From: Pseudomonas sp. PB106
Lineage (GTDB): Bacteria > Pseudomonadota > Gammaproteobacteria > Pseudomonadales > Pseudomonadaceae
Assembly: GCF_009764645.1 (NCBI RefSeq)
Contig: NZ_RWIM01000078.1
Location: 62,001 to 126,000 of the forward strand
Reading direction: 5' to 3'
Length of the DNA stretch: 64,000 nucleotides
A program made the position numbers and the translations under genes. Below the pieces are notes generated by a model. The model did no database searches, was not told where the DNA came from, and saw only the letters and a program-made list of their open reading frames with translations. This document shows positions 18,054 to 26,025 of the stretch, in pieces (positions within the stretch are counted from its first letter, which is position 1; every line of letters begins with the position of its first letter).

Positions 18054-18519
18054 TTGTCGCCACCTTGGCCTCAAGGCCTGTGACGTGCGCACAGCACGGC
18101 TGTTTTCAGCCATTTCAGAATATCGCTGCCGGTGTTGGTGAGTATTGCTGTAGATCAAACATCCCGCTGACTCCCCACAATCCCCTGTAGGAGTGAGCCT
18201 GCTCGCGATGGCGGTGGATCAGTCACATCATTGCTGAATGAGCTACCGCCATCGCGAGCAGGCTCACTCCTACAGGTTTTGTGGCAAGACCCAACATCTC
18301 CAGCAATCCCGAGCTCCTTGTGTGAGCTGGCTTGCCAGCGATTAGGCCAGCACAACCAACATCCTCACTGCCTGACACACCGCCATCGCCCGATGGACAA
18401 TTCACGCACCCCACGGCCCATTCGCGCAGGCATTTTTGCGCTGCGCGAATTTGTCATATTCCGTCCCCATTCAGTGCAGATAGTAGGCAGCCCAACGCTA
18501 ACCGAAATGAGGCTGCACC
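18054..18519. repeat. intergenic region with REPIN and REP half-site
   Basis: Between two genes transcribed away from each other lies a REPIN (18187-18273) made of inverted copies of GTAGGAGTGAGCCTGCTCGCGAT. A single REP of the other type follows (18320-18342, ending CTTGCCAGCGAT). The remaining sequence, 18343-18519, should hold the phosphatase gene promoter; I recognise no further element. Confidence 0.8.
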
Positions 18520-20439
18520 GTGTTCCAACGTCTGCTGTGTTCGCTGTCCGTACTGAGCCTGTCCATTGCCGCTGCCAACGCTGCCGAGCCAGTTCTGCTC
18601 GACACCCCGCGCCTGAAAGGCATGGACAATTTCCGTGATGTCGCCGGCACCACCACTGCGTACTCCACCGCCCACGATGGCACCATGCGTGCCGGGGTGT
18701 TCTATCGCGCCAACGCCGTGACCCCGACCGCTGCAGACCTGGCGATCCTCAACGGCCTCGGCATCAAAGCCGTCTACGACCTGCGCACCACCAGCGAAAT
18801 CGCCGCCACCCCGGACACCCTGATCAGCGGCGCGACCTACCAGAACATCGACATCATCGGCAGCACCACTTCCGGCGCGAACATCACCACGGTCTCCTTC
18901 AAAAGCGCCGCCGACGCCATCGCCATGATGGAACAGACCAACCGCGCCTTCGTCAGCGACGCCGGCATGCGCGGTCAGTTCAACAAACTCTTTAACGAAC
19001 TGGCGACGACCGACGGCGCGCAACTGTTCCACTGCACCGCCGGCAAGGACCGCACTGGCTGGACCGCCGCCGTGTTGCAGAGCATCGCCGGTGTCGACAA
19101 CGCAACCATCATGGCCAACTACCTGGCGACCAACGACTACACCGCCGCCCGCGTCGCCGCCACGTTGAAAGCGATGCCCGCCAGTATGGCCGCCGTGTAT
19201 GAGCCACTGCTCGGCGTTCAGGCCAGCTACCTTCAGGCCGGCCTCGACGAAGTCACCGCCGAATACGGCAGCATGGACAACTACCTCAAACAAGGCCTCG
19301 GCCTGTCGCAGGAAACCATCTACGTCCTGCGCGGCAAACTGGTCGAATACAACAGCCTGCCGGGTCAGGCCGGGCTGATCGGCAACGCCGCCGCCGGCGC
19401 CGAACTGCTCCGCGAATTGCAGAACAGCAATCTGTCCGGCACCTACAGCGCCTACAACTACTACCTGCAATCGGCCATCGACGCCGGCACCCTCGGTGGT
19501 GTCGAATCCCAGGTCGGCGGCCAGGTGCACGCCGACGCCGCCAGCTACCTGCTGCGCCAAAACGCGATGATCGAACAAGCCGCCGCACCGTTCGCCAGCG
19601 GCAGCGACCTCAAAGTCGGCCAATACCGCCTCTGGACCACCGCGCTCGCCGGCTACCTCGGCACCGACGGCTCGGCCCACGCCGAGAGCAGCAATGAACA
19701 CAGCCAAGGCCTGATGGTCGGCATCACCCAACGCTTCAGCGAACAGCTCAGCGCACGCGGCGGATTCGGCTACAGCAACGGCACGGTCGGCGGCGCGGGG
19801 GGCGAGGCTGACACCGACTTCACCTTCCTCAACATCGGCGCCCGCTACGGTTTCGCCAGCCTGGAACAAGGCCTGTTCCTCGACGCCAACGCCAGCGCCG
19901 GCTACGTCGACTACGACAGCAAACGCGACCTCGGCGGCGGCCTCGGCACCGCCAAGGGCGACAGCCACGGCAACCTCAGCGGCGCCACCGTCGCCCTCGG
20001 CTACCGCGCCCCGGTCAACGGCATGATCTTCGAACCAAGCCTGGGTTTCCGAATCAGTCACCTCGACCTCAACGGCTTCACAGAGAAGGGCAGCGAACTC
20101 TCCCTCGACGTCGACGACAACAGCGCCACCCGCCGCAGCGCCGTCGCCAACCTCAACGTCGCCTTCGCCCCAATGGCGATGGGCGCATGGCAACTGGTGC
20201 CCGGCGTACAAGTGGGATACGAACGCACACTCGGCGACAACCAGGTCGACAGCCAAAGCCACCTGCTAGGCCTGGACATCGAACAACGCGCCGCCTTCGA
20301 CAACCGCGACCAATTCAGCGGCGGCGTCAACCTCATGGCCAACCTCGGCGCCCTTAGCCTGGGCGCAGAAGTCGGCGCCAACGGCGGCGGCGACAGCCAC
20401 GGCTTTAACGGCGGCCTAAAGGCCAGCTACGCGTTCTAA
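18520..20439 (+). CDS. tyrosine phosphatase domain fused to an autotransporter beta-barrel
   Basis: The 639-residue protein has a signal peptide (1-21, ending ANA). A Y_phosphatase3-type domain (about 24-275) follows, with the catalytic loop HCTAGKDRTGW (C172, R178) and the conserved MDNFRDVAGTT and FYRANAVTPT segments. The C-terminal third (about 375-639) is an autotransporter-type barrel with alternating aromatic strands and a terminal Phe (KASYAF). I infer a surface-exposed or released phosphatase able to act on proteins or phosphoinositides outside the cell. Translation starts at GTG with GAGG upstream. A strong hairpin follows the gene. Confidence 0.85.
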   Translation: MFQRLLCSLSVLSLSIAAANAAEPVLLDTPRLKGMDNFRDVAGTTTAYSTAHDGTMRAGVFYRANAVTPTAADLAILNGLGIKAVYDLRTTSEIAATPDTLISGATYQNIDIIGSTTSGANITTVSFKSAADAIAMMEQTNRAFVSDAGMRGQFNKLFNELATTDGAQLFHCTAGKDRTGWTAAVLQSIAGVDNATIMANYLATNDYTAARVAATLKAMPASMAAVYEPLLGVQASYLQAGLDEVTAEYGSMDNYLKQGLGLSQETIYVLRGKLVEYNSLPGQAGLIGNAAAGAELLRELQNSNLSGTYSAYNYYLQSAIDAGTLGGVESQVGGQVHADAASYLLRQNAMIEQAAAPFASGSDLKVGQYRLWTTALAGYLGTDGSAHAESSNEHSQGLMVGITQRFSEQLSARGGFGYSNGTVGGAGGEADTDFTFLNIGARYGFASLEQGLFLDANASAGYVDYDSKRDLGGGLGTAKGDSHGNLSGATVALGYRAPVNGMIFEPSLGFRISHLDLNGFTEKGSELSLDVDDNSATRRSAVANLNVAFAPMAMGAWQLVPGVQVGYERTLGDNQVDSQSHLLGLDIEQRAAFDNRDQFSGGVNLMANLGALSLGAEVGANGGGDSHGFNGGLKASYAF

Positions 20440-20445
20440 AACAAG

Positions 20446-20466
20446 TGGGGGTCAGGGCGACCCCCA
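20446..20466 (+). terminator. hairpin after the phosphatase-autotransporter gene
   Basis: TGGGGGTC and GACCCCCA form a perfect 8-bp stem with a 5-base loop, 7 bases after the stop codon. There is no strong U-tract, so it may stabilise the transcript end rather than terminate alone. Confidence 0.55.
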
Positions 20467-20525
20467 ATTCAACCAACACCACAGCTTCTTTGGGTTGCTA
20501 TCAATCTGAAGCACACCACAAACCC

Positions 20526-20752
20526 CTGTGGGAGCTGGCTTGCCAGCGATTGGGCCAGCCCAGCCAACATCACCATCGACTGACCCACCGCCATCGCTGG
20601 CAAGCCAGCTCCCACAGTTTTTGTGGACTGCCATCAATCCCAACCACCCCTCAAAACAAATGTGGGAGCGAGCTTGCTCGCGAAAGCGCCAGATCAGCCA
20701 ACACAAAAGTCGACTGACCCACCGCCATCGCGAGCAATCTCGCTCCCACAAT
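20526..20752. repeat. two different REPINs in tandem
   Basis: The first (20528-20615) is of the GTGGGAGCTGGCTTGCCAGCGAT type, the second (20662-20750) of the GTGGGAGCGAGCTTGCTCGCGA type. Both carry the spacer CGACTGACCCACCGCCATCGC on the right side. The 336-base gap between the two convergent genes holds little else. Confidence 0.88.
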
Positions 20753-20775
20753 CAGCATTCCAACTTAAGAACCGA

Positions 20776-21840
20776 TCAACCCCGGGCCCGAAACTCCGCC
20801 GGACTCACCCCAAAAGCCCCCTGAAAATACTGACAAAACCGCCCCACATTACTAAACCCAAACCTTAACGCCACCTCCGTCACCGACCCGGCATGCCGCT
20901 GCTTCAACAGCTCATAAGCCCGCTCCAGCCGCACTTGCCGCTGATACGCCACAATCGACGTCCCGACAAACCGCCGAAACCCCTCCTGCAGCGCCCGCTG
21001 ACTCACATTGCTCAACCGCGCCAGATCCACACCACTCACCAACTGCTCCGGATGCGCCTGAATAAACTCAACCGCCAACTTCACATGCCGTGGCGCAACC
21101 ATCGCCGTCGGCCGCCGCAACGCCTCGGAAAAGTTATGCGGCCACGCCTCCAACACCGCATCAATCAACATCTCGCGCAACCGCGACGGCATCAGCGTCC
21201 CGCTATTGATCAACAAATCAAACTCGGTGCCGGTAGCCAGATCGATCAACGCCTTGATCCCCTGAAACGCCGCCGAATCCAGATTCACACTCGGCTCAAA
21301 CACAATCCTTTCCAGAATCGGTTTGCCCAACAGCGCCGCCAACCGCTCAGTCAGCTGATGCCGACTGATCGACATCCCGTGATGCGCATGATCATCAAAG
21401 AAACGCATCGAGCGAATGTCCGCCTTATCAATCGCCAGGCCAACATGGGATTCACCGATAGACTCTGTAGCGTGGTTAAAAACAATCTTGCCCGCCGTAG
21501 GAATAACGAACGTGATCTCGTCCTGCGGATCGGGAAAAGCAACCGTGAAATCCCCGCGATAATGCATCCGCCGAAAACTCACCCCCTCATGCCGCCCATA
21601 AACCCCACCAATCATAATGTTCGACGGCAGCGGCGGATTGTCGGCATAGCGATTACCAAACAACTTCGAAAAGAGCGCACCGAAGTCATCGGAACGAAGA
21701 TTGTCGGAGCGCAGAATGATTTGCTGGCGAACAGGAGACGGAAACACCTTGGCGGCACCTTCGGTTGGGGGCTCTAGGACAGGGGTGAGGGGTAGGGCGC
21801 CGACGAGGTTAGCAGAGGAAATATGACCGGTTTGTGACAA
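20776..21840 (-). CDS. AraC family transcriptional regulator
   Basis: The 354-residue protein ends in an AraC-type double helix-turn-helix (about 255-354): VDLARLSNVSQRALQEGFRRFVG for the first helix pair and VTEVALRFGFSNVGRFCQYFQGAFGVSPAEFR for the second. The N-terminal 240 residues form an AraC-binding-like ligand domain of unknown specificity. The reading frame seems to start at TTG (21840), since an in-frame stop lies just upstream and no ATG occurs before residue 75. The ribosome site is weak, so the exact start is uncertain. Codons in this gene favour C in third positions less uniformly than upstream genes. Confidence 0.83.
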   Translation of the reverse strand: MSQTGHISSANLVGALPLTPVLEPPTEGAAKVFPSPVRQQIILRSDNLRSDDFGALFSKLFGNRYADNPPLPSNIMIGGVYGRHEGVSFRRMHYRGDFTVAFPDPQDEITFVIPTAGKIVFNHATESIGESHVGLAIDKADIRSMRFFDDHAHHGMSISRHQLTERLAALLGKPILERIVFEPSVNLDSAAFQGIKALIDLATGTEFDLLINSGTLMPSRLREMLIDAVLEAWPHNFSEALRRPTAMVAPRHVKLAVEFIQAHPEQLVSGVDLARLSNVSQRALQEGFRRFVGTSIVAYQRQVRLERAYELLKQRHAGSVTEVALRFGFSNVGRFCQYFQGAFGVSPAEFRARG

Positions 21841-22012
21841 CCGGAAACATGCCGTAACACCGCCACGCCACGTTTAAGCAAAGGACACTCGGCAGCCAAT
21901 CGCCGACATGGCAACCTGCTCGCCACTGTACTCAGCGAGCAAACACAGGTGGCGCGCCAAGTCCCAGCCCCTGTTTGCCCAGCCCTGAAAGCCCAAAATC
22001 ATCGGAGCGGCA

Positions 22013-22816
22013 ATGCAAGCCAACACGCAAACACTCCCCATCACCCTGACCCCGGAACTCGACTTCGACCAAACCGCCGCCAGCGCTTTCGGCGAATCGC
22101 TGACCCACGCATACACCCAAGCCACGCCATTCCCGCACATCGTCATCGACAACTTCCTGCAAGCCGACGTCATCGCCAGCATCCGCGAACACTTCCCGGT
22201 CGAACCGACCAACAACGAACAGATCTACGAGCGCGGCTACAAAGGCCAACTCAAACGCCAGATCAGCCCCAACGCCTGCAGCCCCTACCTGAAGAACGTC
22301 TTCAACGCCTTCAACTCCGCACCCATGCTCGAGTTCCTCGAAAAACTCACCGGCATCCAAGGCCTGATCCCCGACCCTTATTTCGCCGGCGGCGGCCTGC
22401 ACGAAACCAAAACCGGCGGCTTCCTCGGCGTGCACTCGGATTTTCGACTAAACAAAAAGCTCAACGTCGAGCGACGGCTGAACGTGATCATTTACCTGAC
22501 CGAGAACTGGCAGGACGCGTACGGCGGCAACCTGGAGCTTTGGGATGTGGGGATGAAGAAGTGCCTGAAGAAGGTGCTGCCGATTTACAACCGGTGTGTG
22601 ATTTTCAATACGGATAAGGACAGCAATCATGGGCATCCGGAGCCGTTGACTACGCCGGAAGGCATCACTCGGCGGTCGATTGCGCTTTATTACTACACGG
22701 CGAGTGGGGTGGGGGTTGAGCCGGGGCAGAGGAATAAAACGCACTATAAGCCGCGGCCGAAGGATCGTGTGAGTTTGAAGTATTACTTGAATAAATTGTT
22801 TAAGAGGAAGGGGTGA
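22013..22816 (+). CDS. 2OG-Fe(II) oxygenase (prolyl 4-hydroxylase-like)
   Basis: The 267-residue protein has the double-stranded beta-helix facial triad H141-x-D143 (GVHSDF) and a distal His at 206 or 208 (NHGHPEP), plus an Arg at 220/221 (TRRSIALYY) to bind 2-oxoglutarate. The context PHIVIDNFL near the start and GGNLELWD is typical of P4H-like 2OG-Fe(II)_Oxy_3 hydroxylases that act on proteins or on sugar/peptide biosynthesis intermediates. No biosynthetic cluster surrounds it. GGAGCGGC precedes the ATG. The last 40 codons are visibly richer in G than the first. Confidence 0.85.
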   Translation: MQANTQTLPITLTPELDFDQTAASAFGESLTHAYTQATPFPHIVIDNFLQADVIASIREHFPVEPTNNEQIYERGYKGQLKRQISPNACSPYLKNVFNAFNSAPMLEFLEKLTGIQGLIPDPYFAGGGLHETKTGGFLGVHSDFRLNKKLNVERRLNVIIYLTENWQDAYGGNLELWDVGMKKCLKKVLPIYNRCVIFNTDKDSNHGHPEPLTTPEGITRRSIALYYYTASGVGVEPGQRNKTHYKPRPKDRVSLKYYLNKLFKRKG

Positions 22817-23034
22817 GGAGGCTGCGTAATCAGGGAAGCAGCCGTTTCTTGGACTGGGTGGTGAGCAGCTGGTGTTGTTCAGCTTTCGGCCAATCGTTGC
22901 CATTCACGAAAGGCTGCTGTCGGCCAAAGGCAGCCGCTCAGCAGCGGAGTCTTTCGACCCTTTGCAGCCATCGTAGACGCTTCAGTGACCGTAAACGGAG
23001 AGCAATCGGGAAGTGATTACCCCACTTTTGAACC
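22817..23034. other. non-coding junction left of the AT-rich cassette
   Basis: A GGCTGC / GCAGCC stem lies just after the oxygenase gene (22820-22843). A segment at 22912-22959 (GGCTGCTGTCGGCCAAAGG...GGAGTCTTTCG) weakly resembles 25573-25615 on the other side of the cassette. No gene is visible. Confidence 0.4.
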
Positions 23035-24153
23035 TCAAGGCGACGCAGTTTTCTCCTTCACATCATAGTTTTTTTTCTTCGCAAAGACTCCGCCAACGAC
23101 TGTCGGCTCTATAAATAAAATCTTTCTCTTGCTAGCTCCAGGACCATAGGGCTGCATTCGAAAGTGCCCCTTCCTCCAATGTGTACGTTTTTCTTTTACA
23201 TTTCTCGCGTGATCAAATCCCGCGTCAGACTCATAGATGACATTATCCACTGGACTAATTACAACTCTGTCATAGGTCTTCCGAAGCTTATCTTCAAACT
23301 TGCGAATTTTGCCTAGGCCTTTCAATGAGGTTATTTTTTTTCGAAGTTCCTTTCGCTCATTGAAAGCAGTATCGCGATATTGCTTGCAATTGATGAATAA
23401 TAGAACCTTGGCCATGTGATTTAATGTTTCAGATAGATATCTCATATCGCCTGTAAAGTCATCGTCATGGCCGTACTTTTCCTCGACGCTACTGAGCTCT
23501 TGCTTTATTGTTCGCATCCCATCCTGTATGTAAAATCCTTGCACTCGCAGTGCGTCATCTTCGACATGTGATTTACCCAGTGGCGAACCGGTAAACATCA
23601 AATCCAGAATTCTCAACGGCTTGTTCACATCCACCATTGGGCTATCAGTGTAACGCTTCATCTCTACTGAACCCGGATTAATCTGGGTTTCGCTTATATA
23701 AACGCCTTCAAGTATGTGCTCATGCGTAGATTCGTTATATACCTTTAGTGATGAGTTCCGGCTCTCTGTGAACTCGATGTAGCAAGTTTTAAATGGAGGT
23801 CGGAGATAATCTACTGGAACGTCATCGCCAATCTCTGTCTGTTCCAAAATCTCGTCGAGAAAATTTGATGTCGTCAAGATGTTGCCATCTTGGCGCCTGA
23901 ATTTGTAAGAGTAGAGCGTTGTACTTAGGGCGATTCCCGCCATATGGTCCGTTAAGTTGTCGGAGCGATACAAAGAAAATATATCAGGCCGGAGCCTCAT
24001 CATCGTCTGTGTTAAGTAGTCTATCGAACAAGTTTCAATATCCAACCCGGTGAAGACCTCGTCGTAAACTTGGTCCCTCGCCCGCGTGCTCATTTCAGTA
24101 TATTTTGAACAGGTGATCCTTACCGGATGTGGCAACTTGTATGTGATGTCCAT
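23035..24153 (-). CDS. unknown accessory protein with C-terminal HWRKGH...EPTVVG motif (possibly AcrVA2-like domain)
   Basis: This 372-residue protein is encoded by DNA clearly more AT-rich than its flanks. I do not recognise the N-terminal two thirds. The C-terminus (about 323-355) has RTHWRKGHFRMQPYGPG followed by ILFIEPTVVGG. This H-W-R-x-G-H-x-R...G-x-G...I-x-P-x-x-V-G pattern I associate, from memory only, with proteins of mobile elements, among them AcrVA2-like proteins that bind nascent chains or mRNA. A basic helical stretch (about 265-297) precedes it. It lies 96 bases downstream of, and in line with, the deoxyribosyltransferase-like gene, probably in one operon. Function unknown. 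Confidence 0.6.
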   Translation of the reverse strand: MDITYKLPHPVRITCSKYTEMSTRARDQVYDEVFTGLDIETCSIDYLTQTMMRLRPDIFSLYRSDNLTDHMAGIALSTTLYSYKFRRQDGNILTTSNFLDEILEQTEIGDDVPVDYLRPPFKTCYIEFTESRNSSLKVYNESTHEHILEGVYISETQINPGSVEMKRYTDSPMVDVNKPLRILDLMFTGSPLGKSHVEDDALRVQGFYIQDGMRTIKQELSSVEEKYGHDDDFTGDMRYLSETLNHMAKVLLFINCKQYRDTAFNERKELRKKITSLKGLGKIRKFEDKLRKTYDRVVISPVDNVIYESDAGFDHARNVKEKRTHWRKGHFRMQPYGPGASKRKILFIEPTVVGGVFAKKKNYDVKEKTASP

Positions 24154-24249
24154 ATTCTTCCAATCTACCAGTTAAATAAACGAGACTCTCAGGTGCGCCT
24201 ATCGCTGCGAATTAGTCCACTATAAAAGCTTAATTCTTATAAATGGATC

Positions 24250-25407
24250 CTATTTATAGAAGTCTGGATAAAAAATACTGATAGGATTTCCGACGCTTTC
24301 AGGATCGTCAATGGCTTTCCTTGCTTGATTAGCAATTTCTGCTCGATATGTTTGTAATTTTGGGATTAAAGAGTATATGTCGGTAGTGTCAAAGACCAAT
24401 GTTCTAGATTGGTTTACATCAAAAGGAAGGCGGTCACTTTTTCTAATAATTTGTACTACCGGGAGCCTGAGTGCATGTCGCAGCGCTACCTCATAAAAAA
24501 CGTTAGGATTTAAATATGAAAGGTCTGCAATCGCAAGCTTGGATCTCTTGAGATACTCTAGCACCTGAGTGGTGATCATGCCTGGATCACCAATATGATC
24601 CGCACGAACTACGGTCAGTCCAAGCTCTTCTAAAGCGGGTTGGACCAATGACGACATAAACAAATCTGCATGCTTCCGTTCAATGCTTTCTTCTGAACCT
24701 ATAGGTGTGATGTAAAAGCAAATTTTAGACCACTCTATAATGTCTTCCTTTGAGCTTGATGCTCCTGCTACTTGCGGGGAATGAACCATCTTAGAAAATG
24801 AGGCGTCGGCCGATTTTTCGGTAAGCTCATCAATAATTTGATCTATAGATATTAACGTCTCTGCGCCTCCGAGTGTTCTAAGTAGATCAAGGCCTTTTAC
24901 ATTAACGATGAAAGTGTCTACGCACTCGTCTAGATCAGGGACTTCAATATTTGAATCTCGAAGAAAGTCCTTGATAACTTCACGATCAGGAAGCCGCTTT
25001 TCTTTGTAATGATCATAAAGTAATGAAAATGGTGCTACGCCTCCGACAGCTAATTCGAATGCAGCTTTGCGACGTTCGTGTTCTGGGCGCGCGGGGTTTA
25101 CTACGATCCTGCCTTTTTCTGTTAGCTCTAAATGCTCGGCTGAGTAGCCGCCTGACGTGATTCCATACTTATTTGAGTTGGTAATCATCATCTTTGTCGC
25201 GCTACTACCCGGCGACTTATTCATGTGTTGCATGAGCGTCAGGCGGCGCACTTTCTCACCCGCAGCGTATTGCATGATCGCTTCGCCTAACGACAGCGCA
25301 TCCTCGAACGACGATGCTGGATAAGGGCGAGTGCGCCTCGTGCGGGCTGATTCCGATGATTCGCCGGTTACTTTAGCGGCGTCATCATTTGAGCTCTCGG
25401 TTACCAT
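24250..25407 (-). CDS. winged-helix protein with C-terminal nucleoside 2-deoxyribosyltransferase/TIR-like domain
   Basis: This 385-residue protein has an N-terminal predicted winged-helix region (about 28-103: SSFEDALSLGEAI, VRRLTLMQHM, TSGGYSAEHLELTEKG). Its C-terminal alpha/beta domain (about 228-385) opens with ICFYITPIGSEES, then RADHIGDPGMI, then IADLSYLNPNVFYEVALRHA and LPFDV. That pattern (strand, Gly-rich loop, D...N-x-FYE-x-x-x-x-HA) is shared by deoxyribosyltransferase-like and TIR/SLOG-like nucleotide enzymes of biological conflict systems. E306 in FYE would be the catalytic acid. I infer a nucleotide- or NAD-cleaving effector. AGGAGGGAGG precedes the ATG. The DNA is AT-rich. Confidence 0.7.
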   Translation of the reverse strand: MVTESSNDDAAKVTGESSESARTRRTRPYPASSFEDALSLGEAIMQYAAGEKVRRLTLMQHMNKSPGSSATKMMITNSNKYGITSGGYSAEHLELTEKGRIVVNPARPEHERRKAAFELAVGGVAPFSLLYDHYKEKRLPDREVIKDFLRDSNIEVPDLDECVDTFIVNVKGLDLLRTLGGAETLISIDQIIDELTEKSADASFSKMVHSPQVAGASSSKEDIIEWSKICFYITPIGSEESIERKHADLFMSSLVQPALEELGLTVVRADHIGDPGMITTQVLEYLKRSKLAIADLSYLNPNVFYEVALRHALRLPVVQIIRKSDRLPFDVNQSRTLVFDTTDIYSLIPKLQTYRAEIANQARKAIDDPESVGNPISIFYPDFYK

Positions 25408-25809
25408 GTTATGCCTCCCTCCTGGTGGTTGGTAACTTTTAGCACAAGGCGATGGCTGGCAGAAGGCCATAAACGAGAATAGAGGGCTACATTAGGTCGT
25501 TGGCCAATGGTTGGCACAAGGAAGCACGCCTCCAGGAATGAGGATGAATCGCTGGGGCGGTTCTATAAGCGTCCGCTTCTGCCCGAAAGCGGCCGTTCAA
25601 GAATGGCGTCTTTGGGCTGAATCGGTAGTGGTTTCTAAGAGAAAACCATGAAGAAATCATGGTATTTCCCTCGAATAAACATAACTCGGCAAGCACGTTT
25701 AAATTACACAACCCGTTACGCCACAAAGGCTACAACGCCTTGCGCCGTTGCCTACGCGTACGCCAGAATCCGCCGGCATACGCGACTATGCAGCGGGCTA
25801 TATCGTTTC
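25408..25809. other. non-coding region right of the AT-rich cassette
   Basis: About 400 bases without a credible gene. It should contain the cassette promoter. A segment at 25573-25615 weakly matches 22912-22959. Near 25640-25670 a short inverted repeat surrounds CCATGAAGAAATCATGG. Short open frames on both strands lack ribosome sites and conserved features. Confidence 0.4.
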
Positions 25810-26017
25810 CCCGTCACTGAAAACAGTGATCGGGTTTGGTAGCCCGGTGTTAGTTGTACAGCCCACTGTCGTCGAGATTTCTCGCTCGATTATGGTGGCC
25901 ATGTATAGGGCGTCCTAGGGCGCGCCGGATCCTAACACCCGGTCTACCAACCTCTGCATGGCCGCCACCCTTCGTTTGGTAGCGAAAGGGTGAAGCCTCC
26001 ATTAAATGTGTTAGGAG
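25810..26017 (+). ncRNA. structured leader RNA upstream of the DUF6124 gene
   Basis: A hairpin (25810-25834, CCCGTCACTG-AAAA-CAGTGATCGGG) is followed by a long closing stem. Left arm 25833-25853 (GGTTTGGTAGCCCGGTGTTAG) pairs with right arm 25932-25952 (CTAACACCCGGTCTACCAACC) over about 17 bp with one small internal loop and one bulge. Inside lies a second stem between CCAC (about 25863) and GGTGG (about 25894) capped by CGAG/CTCG. A third hairpin CACCCTTCG / GCGAAAGGGTG (25966-25992) ends about 20 bases before the AGGAG ribosome site. From memory, similar leaders precede other DUF6124 genes in this genus. Its role is unknown; it could be cis-regulatory RNA. Confidence 0.6.
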
Positions 26018-26025
26018 CTTCATCT

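Noticed and set aside
18454..20262. 602-codon open frame antisense to the phosphatase-autotransporter gene
   Set aside because: Valine/alanine/glycine-rich translation without motifs, directly opposite a gene with strong domain evidence; a by-product of GC-rich codon use.
25487..25842. Short open frames on both strands near the structured leader
   Set aside because: No ribosome sites, non-native composition, and they overlap RNA structure or the cassette promoter region.
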